A DNA stretch of 64,000 nt, from contig CALGPL010000024.1 of assembly GCA_937960595.1 (NCBI GenBank), forward strand, positions 1-64,000, in the 5' to 3' direction. Every line of letters begins with the position of its first letter. The stretch's first letter is position 1. Both the position numbers and the translations under genes were made by a program. This stretch comes from an uncultured Anaerolineales bacterium. GTDB taxonomy: Bacteria > Chloroflexota > Anaerolineae > Anaerolineales > Villigracilaceae. Under the pieces are notes generated by a model. It was not told the origin of the DNA and searched no databases. It saw only the letters and a list, made by a program, of their open reading frames with translations. Below, one piece after another: positions 41,500 to 50,937 of this stretch.

Positions 41500-43281
41500 G
41501 TGAAGAACAGACCTGGTTTGGTAAAGACGCCTTTGGATGAACTGACGTACAAGGTCAATGGCTTGGCGATGCAGGTTCACCGGGAGTTGAAAGCAGGACA
41601 CAGGGAGGTCTTTTATCAACGCCGGCTCGCGGAACTGTGCCGGCAAGCCGAACTGCAAGTTGAAATGGAAAAGCGCGTCGAGGTTTGGGTTGGTGAGCAG
41701 TTGGTGGGATATCTCTACATTGACCTGTGGATCGAGGACTGTTTGGTGGTCGAGTGCAAGGCACTCAACCACGATTTGACAGATGATGAACTCAGTCAGG
41801 TGCTGGTATATCTGGCCGCGACCGGCGCGCCGGTGGGGATGCTTTACAATTTTGGCCAGCCCAGTTTGGAATTCCGCCGCGTCCTGCGTCCGCAGCCGGT
41901 TCAGGATTGGCAAAAATATCTGTTTCGCTTTGTCTGGACGCCGCGGCCTGCTCCTTCGTTTCCCGCCTCCGACGAAACCTCGCAGCCCATCCGCTTTTCG
42001 GTGGTCAGTCCGTTTGCTTTGCAATCGCCTGTCATCCAATCCGTCCCCGCCTCTGAAACGCAATCCGTTCCCGTCCGCGAATCCGTGAAAAAATCCGAGG
42101 AAAAATCCGCTCCCCTCCGTGAATCCGCGAACAAATCCGAGGAGAAATCCGTTCCCGTCCGCGAATCCGCGAACAAATCCGAGGAGAAATCCGCTCCCCT
42201 CCGTGAATCCGTGACAGAGTCCGTGAATCCATCCGCTCCCCTCCGTGAATCCGCGAAAAAGTCCGTTAACCGCTACGCTGCCTCCGGCGTCTCCATTGAC
42301 GCCGGCAACCGCGCCGTTGAACTGATGTGGGATGCCGTCCGGTCCACCTACGGCCCGGAGGTGCTGGCCGGGATCGGGGCTTTTGGCGGCTTGTACGACG
42401 CCGCGGCGCTCAAAGGGATGCAGTCGCCGGTGCTGGTCGCCTCGACCGACGGCGTCGGGACGAAAGTCAAACTGGCCGCCGCGGCGGGCCGCTATCGTTC
42501 CATCGGTCACGACATTGTCAATCATTGTATTGACGACATTCTGGTTCAGGGCGCCCGCCCGTTGTTCTTTCTGGATTACTTCGCGACCGCCAAACTGGAG
42601 CCGCAGATCGTCGCCGAGGTGGTGACCGGCATCTCGGAAGCCTGCCGCGCGGCAGGCATGGCCCTGCTCGGCGGCGAGACCGCCGAGATGCCCGGCGTCT
42701 ATGCCGAGGGTGAGTTCGACCTGGCCGGGACGATCGTCGGCGTGTTGGAGCGCGAGTTTGCTTTGCCGCGCCCCGACCTCCGCCCCGGCGACCTCCTGGT
42801 TGGCCTCCGTTCGTCCGGCCCGCACACCAACGGCTACTCGCTCATCCGCCGCGTCTTCGATGGGCTTCCGCTCGAGACGGTCTTTCCCGAACTGGGCATT
42901 TCCCTGGCCGACGCCCTGCTCGAACCGCATCGTTCCTATCTCAGCCTTTTATGGCCCATTCTCAGCAGTCCATCCTCCCCGGTGAAAGCCCTTGCCCATC
43001 TGACCGGCGGAGGCTTTGTCGAGAATATTCCGCGCCTTCTGCCCAAGGGCCTCGGCGCGGTCATCCGCCGCGGGTCCTGGCCGGTGCCGCCGCTGTTCGA
43101 CCTGATTCGGGAACGTGGCGGCGTGGACTGGTATGAGATGCATCGCGTCTTCAACATGGGCATCGGCATGGTTGCGATGATGGCACCGGATAAAGTGGAC
43201 GATTTCCGGGCTGCTCTTGGCGAATCGGCCTGGATCATTGGAGAACTTGTCCCCGGCGAATGTAAAGTCATTTTGGAATAA
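41500..43281 (+). CDS. purM: GxxExxY protein fused through a repeat linker to AIR synthetase (PurM)
   Basis: 593 residues from a GTG at 41500 (GGAGGA upstream). Residues 1-~150 are a GxxExxY-family domain: G33-E36-Y39 in AGHREVFYQRRL, then IDLWIEDCLVVECKAL with D75 and E85-x-K87, the PD-(D/E)XK nuclease-like signature. Residues 189-257 are five 14-residue repeats of the form S-V/A-P-V/L-R-E-S-x-x-K-S-E-E-K. PurM starts at about 263 (ASGVSIDAGNRAVELM) with VASTDGVGTKVKLA, HCIDDILVQGARPLFFLDY, LGGETAEMPGVY, RSSGPHTNGYSLIRR and HLTGGGFVENIPRLLP. It makes AIR from FGAM. The fusion is unusual; an internal start before PurM is not obvious, so the long protein may be real. Confidence 0.88.
   Translation: MKNRPGLVKTPLDELTYKVNGLAMQVHRELKAGHREVFYQRRLAELCRQAELQVEMEKRVEVWVGEQLVGYLYIDLWIEDCLVVECKALNHDLTDDELSQVLVYLAATGAPVGMLYNFGQPSLEFRRVLRPQPVQDWQKYLFRFVWTPRPAPSFPASDETSQPIRFSVVSPFALQSPVIQSVPASETQSVPVRESVKKSEEKSAPLRESANKSEEKSVPVRESANKSEEKSAPLRESVTESVNPSAPLRESAKKSVNRYAASGVSIDAGNRAVELMWDAVRSTYGPEVLAGIGAFGGLYDAAALKGMQSPVLVASTDGVGTKVKLAAAAGRYRSIGHDIVNHCIDDILVQGARPLFFLDYFATAKLEPQIVAEVVTGISEACRAAGMALLGGETAEMPGVYAEGEFDLAGTIVGVLEREFALPRPDLRPGDLLVGLRSSGPHTNGYSLIRRVFDGLPLETVFPELGISLADALLEPHRSYLSLLWPILSSPSSPVKALAHLTGGGFVENIPRLLPKGLGAVIRRGSWPVPPLFDLIRERGGVDWYEMHRVFNMGIGMVAMMAPDKVDDFRAALGESAWIIGELVPGECKVILE
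42064..42273 (+). repeat. Five exact-period 42-bp repeats inside the purM fusion (right arm)
   Basis: Units start at 42064, 42106, 42148, 42190 and 42232. The period is exactly 42, that is 14 codons, so the frame is preserved. Two alternating variants differ by TCCGTTCCCGTCC and TCCGCTCCCCTCC. An irregular lead-in with the same words starts near 42030. Confidence 0.95.
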
Positions 43282-43290
43282 GGAGATCGT

Positions 43291-44463
43291 ATGCCCCGTG
43301 AACTTCCCCTGCGCTACGGCGCGAACCCGCACCAGACCCCGGCGCGGGTCACCATGAATTCTGGCGACCTGCCCATCACCGTCCTGAACGGCGCGCCCGG
43401 CTACATCAACCTGCTCGACGCCCTCAACGGCTGGCAGTTGGTGCGCGAATTGCGGGCCGCGCTCAACCTGCCGGCGGCGGCTTCGTTCAAGCACGTCAGC
43501 CCGAGCGGCGCGGCGGTTGCCGTCCCGCTCTCGACTGCCCTGAAGCGGGCCTGTTTTGTGGACGACATGGACCTCTCGCCCCTGGCGACCGCCTACGCCC
43601 GCGCCCGCGGCGCCGACCGGATGTCCTCCTTTGGCGATTTCGTCGCCCTCTCCGACCCGGTGGATGTGCCGACCGCCCGTCTGCTGGGGCGCGAGGTCTC
43701 GGATGGCGTCATCGCCCCGGGCTGTGAGCCGGAAGCGCTCGAAATCCTGAAGAGCAAAAAGGGCGGCAAATACGTCGTCCTCCAGATCGACCCGGATTAC
43801 ACCCCCGGTGAAATGGAGACGCGTCAGGTCTTCGGCGTGACCTTCGAGCAGCGCCGCAACGACCGCCTGGTGACGCCCGACGATTTCAGCAACATCGTCA
43901 CGGCCAAGAAAGACCTGCCGGAGAACGCCCGGCGCGACATGATGGTGGCCTGGATCACGCTCAAGTACACCCAATCCAACTCGGTCTGCTACGCGCTGAA
44001 CGGACAGGTCATCGGCGTCGGAGCGGGACAGCAGTCGCGCGTCCACTGCACCCGCTTGGCCGGTCTGAAAGCCGACCTGTGGTGGCTGCGCCAGCATCCG
44101 GCCGTGCTGGGGCTGAAGTTCCGGCCCGAGGTCAAGCGCCCGGATCGCGACAACGCCATTGACCAGTACCTCCAGCCGGATGTGACCGCCGCCGAAAAGG
44201 CCAACTGGGGCGCAGTCTTCGAGGAAGTCCCCGAACCGCTCTCCCCGGCCGAACGCCGCGCCTGGCTGGATCAGTTGACCGGCGTCACCCTCGGCTCGGA
44301 CGCCTTCTTCCCCTTCCGCGATTCGATTGACCGGGCGGCGCTTTCGGGCGTGAAGTATGTCCTCCAGCCCGGCGGCTCGACCCGCGACGAGGAGGTCATC
44401 CGCGCCTGCGATGAGTACGGCATGGTCATGGTCTTCTCCGGCGTGCGGTTGTTCCACCACTAG
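43291..44463 (+). CDS. purH: AICAR formyltransferase (stand-alone PurH transformylase, animal-like)
   Basis: 390 residues, ATAAGGAG upstream. It corresponds only to the C-terminal half of ordinary Pur[37 protein letters not shown] and [13 protein letters not shown] (catalytic Lys-His) are followed by [48 protein letters not shown] and [14 protein letters not shown], ending LFHH. These stretches are nearly word for word those of the vertebrate ATIC transformylase and differ from the shorter E. coli-type domain. It converts AICAR with 10-formyl-THF to FAICAR. The cyclohydrolase half is a separate gene at 45061. Confidence 0.94.
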   Translation: MPRELPLRYGANPHQTPARVTMNSGDLPITVLNGAPGYINLLDALNGWQLVRELRAALNLPAAASFKHVSPSGAAVAVPLSTALKRACFVDDMDLSPLATAYARARGADRMSSFGDFVALSDPVDVPTARLLGREVSDGVIAPGCEPEALEILKSKKGGKYVVLQIDPDYTPGEMETRQVFGVTFEQRRNDRLVTPDDFSNIVTAKKDLPENARRDMMVAWITLKYTQSNSVCYALNGQVIGVGAGQQSRVHCTRLAGLKADLWWLRQHPAVLGLKFRPEVKRPDRDNAIDQYLQPDVTAAEKANWGAVFEEVPEPLSPAERRAWLDQLTGVTLGSDAFFPFRDSIDRAALSGVKYVLQPGGSTRDEEVIRACDEYGMVMVFSGVRLFHH

Positions 44464-44466
44464 CCT

Positions 44467-45060
44467 ATGACTGCCCGCCTGGTGGTTCTCCTCTCCGGCA
44501 ACGGCTCGAATCTGCAGGCCATCCTGGATGCCTGCGCCGACGGTACGCTGCCGGCGCGCGTGGCGGCTGTGTTCTCGAACAAGCCCGAAGCCTTCGGCCT
44601 GGAACGGGCGCGGCGGGCCGGCGTGCAGGCGGTTGCCTTCCCCAAGCAGGAGGGCGAGTCTCGTCAGGAGTATGACCGCCGTCTGGCGGAGGCGGTGGCG
44701 GCCTACGCCCCGGACTACGTGATCCTGGCCGGATGGATGCGCCTGTTGACGATGGCCTTCCTCGGGCGCTTCCCGCAGCGGGTCATCAACCTGCACCCGG
44801 CCCTGCCCGGCGCCTTCCCCGGCACGCACGCTATCGAGCGCGCCTACGCGGCCTGGCAGCGCGGCGAGATTGACCGCTCCGGCGTGATGGTTCACCTGGT
44901 CCCCGACGAGGGCGTGGACGCCGGCCCCGTGCTGGGGATGGAGCAAATCCGCTTTCGGCCAGGCGAGACGCTGGAGGCCTTCGAGGCGCGGGTGCATGCT
45001 GTCGAACACCGCCTGCTGGTCGCGACCATCCAAACCCTTTTGTTTTCTGGAGAAACTTAA
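44467..45060 (+). CDS. purN: Phosphoribosylglycinamide formyltransferase
   Basis: 197 residues, 3 bases after the transformylase gene. LVVLLSGNGSNLQAIL (GAR phosphate site), AGWMRLLTMAFL, INLHPALPGAFPGTHAIERA with the catalytic His, and VHLVPDEGVDAGPVL with the catalytic Asp. It transfers formyl from 10-formyl-THF to GAR. It sits between the two halves of purH, and its stop codon is followed immediately by the next start. Confidence 0.96.
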   Translation: MTARLVVLLSGNGSNLQAILDACADGTLPARVAAVFSNKPEAFGLERARRAGVQAVAFPKQEGESRQEYDRRLAEAVAAYAPDYVILAGWMRLLTMAFLGRFPQRVINLHPALPGAFPGTHAIERAYAAWQRGEIDRSGVMVHLVPDEGVDAGPVLGMEQIRFRPGETLEAFEARVHAVEHRLLVATIQTLLFSGET

Positions 45061-45633
45061 ATGCCCAAAGCCATCCTTTCGGTTCATGACAAGACCGGCG
45101 TGGTCGAATTTGCCCGCGGCCTGACCGGCCTCGGCTGGACGCTGCTCGCCTCGGGCGGGACGGCGCGTCTGCTGCGCGAGAACGGCCTGCCGGTGACAGA
45201 AGTGTCCGATTATACCGGCTCGCCCGAAATCCTCGGCGGGCGGGTCAAGACTCTGCATCCGGCCATCCACGGCGGCCTGCTGGCCCGCCCGACCGAATCC
45301 GACCGTCGGCAGTTGCTCGACCTCGGCTGGGATTACATTGACCTGGTGGCCGTCAATCTGTACCCCTTCGAGCAGACGATTGCCCGCCCCGGCGTCACCT
45401 ACGCCGAGGCCATCGAGAACATCGACATCGGCGGCGTGACCCTCATCCGCGCCGCGGCCAAGAACCACGAACGCGTCACCCTGGTCTGCGACCCGGCGGA
45501 CTATCGCCTCGTTTTAGCGGAAGCAGGCTCGGGGGGAGTCCGAGCCGAGACGCGCAAACGCCTGGCCGTGAAGGGGTTTCAGGTCACCGCCCGTTACGAT
45601 GCCAGGATTGCGGAGTATCTCTCGGCTCATTGA
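45061..45633 (+). CDS. purH: IMP cyclohydrolase (stand-alone PurH N-terminal domain)
   Basis: 190 residues, MGS-like fold: [62 protein letters not shown] and [20 protein letters not shown]. It closes FAICAR to IMP, the last step. In most bacteria it is the N-terminal half of bifunctional PurH. Here it is separate, encoded after the transformylase, with purN between. It is the last recognisable gene of the operon. Confidence 0.95.
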   Translation: MPKAILSVHDKTGVVEFARGLTGLGWTLLASGGTARLLRENGLPVTEVSDYTGSPEILGGRVKTLHPAIHGGLLARPTESDRRQLLDLGWDYIDLVAVNLYPFEQTIARPGVTYAEAIENIDIGGVTLIRAAAKNHERVTLVCDPADYRLVLAEAGSGGVRAETRKRLAVKGFQVTARYDARIAEYLSAH

Positions 45634-45737
45634 CCGGAGAGTCCAAGGCGCTTCCCACCTGTGCCGGACTTCATCCGATAAGGGGAGTCATGATAAACTT
45701 GAACAGCCGATCCCATTCCCCTTTTCAGGAGTTTCGT

Positions 45738-46715
45738 ATGGTCAAGGTTGTTGGTTCCCCGCTCCCCAATCTCCCCTGGGAGGAACGTCCCGCCGGCTCA
45801 GCAGACGTTGTCTGGCGGTATAGCAAAAATCCGATCATCCCGCGGGATCTGATTCCTTCCTCGAACAGTATTTTCAACAGCGCGGTGGTCCCGTTCAACG
45901 GTGCCTTCGCCGGCGTTTTCCGCTGCGATGACAAAAGACGCCACATGGACATTCACCGCGGTTTCAGCCAGGATGGATTTTCTTGGAAGATTGACCATGC
46001 TCCGATCGAATGGCTGTGCGACGACCCCGAGGCGGCTTTTACCTTTTACCGCTATGATCCGCGCGTCTGCTGGATCGAAGACCGCTATTACATTCTGTGG
46101 TGCAACGGTTACCATGGCCCCACGATTGGTGTTGGGTACACCTTCGATTTCGAGAAGTTCTATTTCTTGGAAAATGCTCTCCTGCCCTACAATCGCAACG
46201 GCGTGCCTTTTCCCCGCAAAATCAACGGCAAGTATGTCATGCTCAACCGTCCCTCCGACAACGGTCACACGCCCTTTGGCGACATCTACCTGAGCCAGAG
46301 TCCCGACATGATTCACTGGGGCGAGCATCGCTTTGTGATGGGGACGGCTGGCGGTTGGCAGAGCACCAAGGTCGGCGCCGGCCCGGTTCCGATCGAGACC
46401 GACGAAGGCTGGCTGCTTTTCTATCATGGTGTGTTGACTTCGTGCAACGGTTTCGTCTATTCGTTCAGCGCTGCTTTGCTCGACCTGGATCGGCCCTGGA
46501 AAGTCATCCGCCGTGCCGCGCCTTATCTGCTCTCGCCGCAGACGCTCTACGAATGCGTCGGCGACGTGCCGAACGTGGCCTTTCCCTGCGCCGCGCTGGT
46601 CGACGCGCCGACCGGCCGCGTCGCCATCTACTACGGCGGCGCCGATACGGTCACGGCGCTGGCTTTCTGCCGCGTCGACGAGGTGCTCGATTTTCTCAAA
46701 GCCAACGCTCTTTGA
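45738..46715 (+). CDS. GH130-family glycoside phosphorylase/hydrolase
   Basis: 325 residues from the ATG at 45738 (CAGGAG upstream); a longer upstream frame is less likely. Five-bladed propeller features: [77 protein letters not shown] and [13 protein letters not shown] at the end. This matches GH130 enzymes that phosphorolyse beta-mannosides (mannosyl-glucose or mannosyl-GlcNAc). The first Asp in [12 protein letters not shown] and the YYGGAD motif support it. Exact substrate unknown. Transcribed in the same direction as the pur operon but probably separate. Confidence 0.85.
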   Translation: MVKVVGSPLPNLPWEERPAGSADVVWRYSKNPIIPRDLIPSSNSIFNSAVVPFNGAFAGVFRCDDKRRHMDIHRGFSQDGFSWKIDHAPIEWLCDDPEAAFTFYRYDPRVCWIEDRYYILWCNGYHGPTIGVGYTFDFEKFYFLENALLPYNRNGVPFPRKINGKYVMLNRPSDNGHTPFGDIYLSQSPDMIHWGEHRFVMGTAGGWQSTKVGAGPVPIETDEGWLLFYHGVLTSCNGFVYSFSAALLDLDRPWKVIRRAAPYLLSPQTLYECVGDVPNVAFPCAALVDAPTGRVAIYYGGADTVTALAFCRVDEVLDFLKANAL

Positions 46716-46719
46716 GAAC

Positions 46720-46757
46720 AAAGAACCCGGTCTTTCCAGCGACCGGGTTCTTTCTTT
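46720..46757. terminator. Terminator between convergent GH130 and ABC genes
   Basis: 13-bp perfect stem (46720-46732 with 46741-46753), 8-base loop, followed by a T-rich stretch. It serves both strands. Confidence 0.88.
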
Positions 46758-46758
46758 A

Positions 46759-48633
46759 TTATGCTGCTCTGCCCTCGAACTGACTGTTGTACAGTTCGGC
46801 GTAGAAGCCTCCCTTGGCGAGCAGTTTCTCGTGTTTCCCCTGCTCGACGATGTCGCCGTTGTTCATAACCAGAATCCAGTCGGCGTCGCGGATGGTGGAG
46901 AGGCGATGGGCGATGATGAAGGAAGTGCGTCCTTGCATCAGGGCTTGCATGGCTTTTTGAATCAAGACCTCGGTGTGCGTGTCCACCGAACTGGTCGCCT
47001 CATCGAGGATGAGAATGTTGGGATCGGTCAGGATAGCGCGGGCAATGGTCAAGAGTTGTTTCTGACCGGCGGAGATATTGGTCGTCTCTTCATTGAGGAC
47101 AAAGTCGTAGCCGCCCGGCAGAGCGCGGATGAAGTGATCGGCGTGAGCAGCCTTTGCAGCCGCGATTACCTCTTCATCGGTGGCCGTAATGCGTCCGTAG
47201 CGGATGTTTTCCATGATTGTGCCGTTGAACAGCCAGGTGTCCTGCAAGACCATACCGAACATGCAGCGCAGGTCGCCGCGCTTGAAGTGGCGGAGATCGT
47301 GTCCATCGAGCAGAATGGCCCCGCCGTTGACGTCGTAGAAGCGCATCAGCAGTTTGACCATCGTTGTCTTGCCGGCGCCGGTCGGCCCGACGATGGCAAT
47401 TCGCTGGCCCGGCTCGGCATAGAAGGTGAAGTCATGGATGATGATCTTGTCGGGGCTGTAGCCAAAGCGGACGTTCTTGAAGTCCACGCGGCCCTTGAAC
47501 TCGCTCAATTGCACCGGCTCGGCCGGGTCGGGGATCTCTTCTTCTTCCGCCAGGAACTCGAACACCCGCTCGGCGGCCGCGGCAGTCTGCTGGAGGACGT
47601 TGGAGACGTTGGCGATTTGCATCATCGGCTGCGTGAAGGAGCGGACGTATTGGATGAAAGCCTGAATGTCGCCGACCGTGATGGTTCTCTTGATGGCCAG
47701 ATAGCCGCCCAGGATGCTGACGGCTACGTAGCCCAGGTTGCCGATGAAGGTCATCAGGGGCATCATCAGGCCGGAAAGGAATTGCGATTTCCAGGCCGAG
47801 GCGTAGAGGGTGTCGTTGAGATCGTCGAAGCGGGCGATGCTTTTTGCCTCGCCGTTGAAGGCCTTGACCACCACATGCCCACCGTACATCTCCTCGACAT
47901 GGCCGTTGACATGTCCCAGGTAGTCTTGTTGCTGTTTGAAATATTTCTGGGAATGTTTGACGACTATGTTGATGAGAATGAGCGAGAGAGGGATGATCAA
48001 AAGGGCGACCAGGGTCATCAGCCAACTGATGGAGAACATCATCACCAGCACGCCGATGACCGTGGTCACCGAGGTGATGATTTGGGTCAGGCTTTGACTG
48101 AGGGTCTGGTTGACTGTGTCCACATCGTTCGTGACGCGCGAGAGCACCTCGCCGTGATTCGTCCCGTCGAAGTAGCGCAACGGCATGCGGTTGATTTTCT
48201 CGGCAATGTCGCGGCGGAAGCGATAGGCGATGTTGGCCGAGATATTGGCCATGATCCAGCCTTGAACGTAACTCAGCAAGGAGGAGAAGACGTAGAGGAC
48301 GAGGACGGTGAGGAGAATGTTGCCGATGTATTCGAAGTCAATGCCCGTGCCCGTGCCGGTGATCTGCCCAAGCACGCCCTCGAACAGTTTGGTGGTGGCT
48401 CGGCCCAGAATTTTCGGGCCGATGATCGAGAAGACGGTCGAGGCGACCGCGATGAGCATGGACGCCAGAATCGCCAGGCGATACCTGCCCAGATATTCGA
48501 TGAGTTTGCGCATCGTGCCGCGAAAATCGCGGGCTTTTTCGCCTTTCATCATTGCCCGCGGGCCGCCATGCCCAAAGGGGCCGGCCGGACGAGGCGGGGA
48601 GGCGGGCCGGAGGGAAGTGTTTTGTTGACTCAT
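46759..48633 (-). CDS. ABC exporter half-transporter, subunit 2
   Basis: 624 residues. A six-span permease (from about residue 50) with NRMPLRYFDGTNHGEVLSRVTNDVDTV is fused to an ATPase domain: GPTGAGKTT (Walker A), MVLQDTWLFNGT (Q-loop), NISAGQKQLLTIARAIL (signature variant) and ILILDEATSSVD with the catalytic Glu, plus the IAHRLST switch His. It overlaps the partner gene by 4 bases. Together they should form a heterodimeric multidrug/lipid exporter in which this subunit provides the competent Walker B. Confidence 0.92.
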   Translation of the reverse strand: MSQQNTSLRPASPPRPAGPFGHGGPRAMMKGEKARDFRGTMRKLIEYLGRYRLAILASMLIAVASTVFSIIGPKILGRATTKLFEGVLGQITGTGTGIDFEYIGNILLTVLVLYVFSSLLSYVQGWIMANISANIAYRFRRDIAEKINRMPLRYFDGTNHGEVLSRVTNDVDTVNQTLSQSLTQIITSVTTVIGVLVMMFSISWLMTLVALLIIPLSLILINIVVKHSQKYFKQQQDYLGHVNGHVEEMYGGHVVVKAFNGEAKSIARFDDLNDTLYASAWKSQFLSGLMMPLMTFIGNLGYVAVSILGGYLAIKRTITVGDIQAFIQYVRSFTQPMMQIANVSNVLQQTAAAAERVFEFLAEEEEIPDPAEPVQLSEFKGRVDFKNVRFGYSPDKIIIHDFTFYAEPGQRIAIVGPTGAGKTTMVKLLMRFYDVNGGAILLDGHDLRHFKRGDLRCMFGMVLQDTWLFNGTIMENIRYGRITATDEEVIAAAKAAHADHFIRALPGGYDFVLNEETTNISAGQKQLLTIARAILTDPNILILDEATSSVDTHTEVLIQKAMQALMQGRTSFIIAHRLSTIRDADWILVMNNGDIVEQGKHEKLLAKGGFYAELYNSQFEGRAA

Positions 48634-50870
48634 TTCAACGCCTCCTGACCGATTTGAGAGAGGGCAATGTCACGGTACACCTCACAGGTCTCCATTAATT
48701 CTCGATGCTTTCCCTTCCCGACGATCTTTCCCTCGTGAAGGACGAGGATCTGTTCGGCATTCATGATGGTGGCGACGCGCTGGCTGACGATGAAGACCGT
48801 GCTGTTTTTGGTCTTGGCGTGCAGGGCCCGGCGCAGGGCCGCGTCCGTTTTGAAGTCCAGCGCCGAGAAACTGTCGTCGAAGATGTAAATCGGCGCTTTC
48901 TTGACCAGGGCGCGGGCAATCGCCAGGCGCTGTTTCTGCCCGCCCGAGACGTTTGCGCCGCCCTGCGAAATTTCGGCCTGCAGGCCCTCCTCTCTGGAAA
49001 AGATGAATTCGCTGGCCTGGGCGATGTCGGCGGCCTCTTTCAATTCATCGGCGCCGGCGTTTTCGTCGGCGTATTTCAGATTGCTTTCGATCGTGCCCGA
49101 GAACAGCATGCCTTTCTGCGGGATGTAGCCGATTTTGGAGCGCAATTCATGTTGGGCCACCTGGCGGATATCCACCCCGCTCACCAGAACAGCGCCCTCG
49201 GTCACATCATAGAAGCGCGGAATCAGGCTCACGATTGTGGATTTGCCCGATCCGGTCGAGCCGATGATGCCGACCGTTTCGCCGGGTCGGGCAGTGAAAT
49301 TGATGTTGTGAAGAACGTCTTCCTGCGCGCCGGGGTAACGGAAGGATACATTACGGAATTCCACCTGCGGGAAGAATCCTTCGCCAAAAGGAACCGGCTT
49401 CTCCGGGTCCTTGATGGAAATCTCCGTTTCGAGCACGTCGGCGATGCGCCCGGCCGAGACGGAAGCGCGCGGCAGCATGATGAACATGAACGACATCATC
49501 AGGAAGGCGAAGACGATTTGCATGGCGTATTGCAGGAATGCCATCATGTCGCCGACCTGCATTTGGGATTGAGCCACCTGATGGGCGCCCACCCAGATGA
49601 TTACCAGGGAGAGACCGTTCATGATGAGCATCATGATCGGCATCATCACTACCATGACGCGGTTGATGAACAGACTGATACCGGTCAGGTCTTCGTTGGC
49701 CTGGTCGAAGCGCTTTTCTTCGTACTCCTGCATGTTGAAGGCGCGGATGACCATCATGCCCGAAAGGTTTTCGCGCATCACCAGGTTGAGGCGGTCCACC
49801 AGGTTTTGGATGGCCTTGAACTTTGGCAGGGCGATCGAGAAAACCGTCAGGACGAGGCCGAGCAGGACGATGACCGCCAGGGCGATGATCCACCACATGG
49901 AGGTGCTCTTGCCGAGGGCGCGGATGATGCCTCCCACGCCGATGATCGGCGCGTAGATGACCATGCGCATCATCATGATCACCACCATCTGGACTTGGGT
50001 GACATCGTTGGTCGAGCGGGTGATGAGCGAGGCGGTCGAGAATTGATCGAACTCGGCGCTGGAGAAACTTTCTACTTTGCGGAAGACCTCGCGGCGCAGA
50101 TCGCGCGCCAGGCCGGCGGCGGTGCGGGCAGAGAGGAAGCCGACTGCGATCGTACAGGTAATGGACAGGAGCGTCAGCAGGAGCATGGCGCCGCCAATCC
50201 GCAGGATGTAGCCGGTTTGCAGTTTCTCGGTGTCCATGCCGAGGGCAAGGTATTCTTGTTTGACCGCGCCGACTGCCATCTGGGTGATCATGCTATCTCC
50301 CAGGGCGGCGAATCGTCCTTGGATCATGGCGGTTATCCGGGCGCGCTGCGCCGGCGGAAGGTTGGCCAGGGCGGAGAAAACGTCTGCGCCGGGGGGCGGG
50401 GCGCCCGCTTCCAGGCCGAGCATCGGCCCCAGGGCTGCCGCCGCTTGCGGGTCGGCTGCGATCCGCTCGAGGCCGGCGACTGCCAGCCAGGCTTTGCCCA
50501 GGATGGGATTCATCTGTTCGATGACCGTCCGGTCAACGGGGGTCAGCACGTAAACGGCTTGGTCGGCCAGGGCGGGATATTTTTGGGCCAGCGCGGCGTA
50601 ATCGGCGGCGTTGGCGTCCACCAACCTGTAATGGTCGAGGACGAGTGCTCTTTCCTCGTCGCTCATGAAGAGAATCAGTTTCTCCATCTCGGCCTGGCGG
50701 ATGGCCTCGGGGACGGCATTTTCGATGCCGCCTTGCTGGATGCCGTTGTTGACAATTTTCGACATGTAATCGGGCAGGGCCAGGTCGGCGTTGGCTTGCA
50801 CGAACAACAGGCCGATGGCCAGGAGAATCAGAAGAGTGTAAGGTTTGAGGTATTTGAAGATACGCAGCAT
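48630..50870 (-). CDS. ABC exporter half-transporter, subunit 1, with degenerate ATP site and extracytoplasmic insert
   Basis: 746 residues. Permease plus ATPase: GSTGSGKST (Walker A), NVSGGQKQRLAIARALV (signature), and IYIFDDSFSALD, where the catalytic Glu is Asp, and IVSQRVAT instead of AHRLS. This is the degenerate site of heterodimeric exporters. Between the first two membrane spans lies about 150 residues of mostly helical, probably extracytoplasmic sequence (residues ~45-195). It is first in the operon after the MarR gene, which probably controls it. Confidence 0.92.
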   Translation of the reverse strand: MLRIFKYLKPYTLLILLAIGLLFVQANADLALPDYMSKIVNNGIQQGGIENAVPEAIRQAEMEKLILFMSDEERALVLDHYRLVDANAADYAALAQKYPALADQAVYVLTPVDRTVIEQMNPILGKAWLAVAGLERIAADPQAAAALGPMLGLEAGAPPPGADVFSALANLPPAQRARITAMIQGRFAALGDSMITQMAVGAVKQEYLALGMDTEKLQTGYILRIGGAMLLLTLLSITCTIAVGFLSARTAAGLARDLRREVFRKVESFSSAEFDQFSTASLITRSTNDVTQVQMVVIMMMRMVIYAPIIGVGGIIRALGKSTSMWWIIALAVIVLLGLVLTVFSIALPKFKAIQNLVDRLNLVMRENLSGMMVIRAFNMQEYEEKRFDQANEDLTGISLFINRVMVVMMPIMMLIMNGLSLVIIWVGAHQVAQSQMQVGDMMAFLQYAMQIVFAFLMMSFMFIMLPRASVSAGRIADVLETEISIKDPEKPVPFGEGFFPQVEFRNVSFRYPGAQEDVLHNINFTARPGETVGIIGSTGSGKSTIVSLIPRFYDVTEGAVLVSGVDIRQVAQHELRSKIGYIPQKGMLFSGTIESNLKYADENAGADELKEAADIAQASEFIFSREEGLQAEISQGGANVSGGQKQRLAIARALVKKAPIYIFDDSFSALDFKTDAALRRALHAKTKNSTVFIVSQRVATIMNAEQILVLHEGKIVGKGKHRELMETCEVYRDIALSQIGQEALK

Positions 50871-50937
50871 AGAAGGGAGGAACTCCTGAATGGGAAGGAT
50901 GAGCCGTCACCGGGAGAGATCAGGAACGGCGCTTCTG

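Larger units (their letters stand above)
41269..42273 (+). mobile_element. Candidate mobile cassette: GxxExxY ORF flanked by inverted repeat arrays
   Basis: An array of 43-bp units on the left and of 42-bp units in opposite orientation on the right enclose a single ORF for a GxxExxY-family protein. The cassette replaces the purD-purM spacer, adds a tail to PurD and continues in frame into PurM. No transposase is present. Mobility is inferred from the inverted arms, the solo array in purL and the unrelated function of the ORF. Target duplications could not be identified. Confidence 0.55.

Noticed and set aside
41269-42273. CRISPR array
   Set aside because: Units are contiguous tandem copies without unique spacers, and no cas genes are present.
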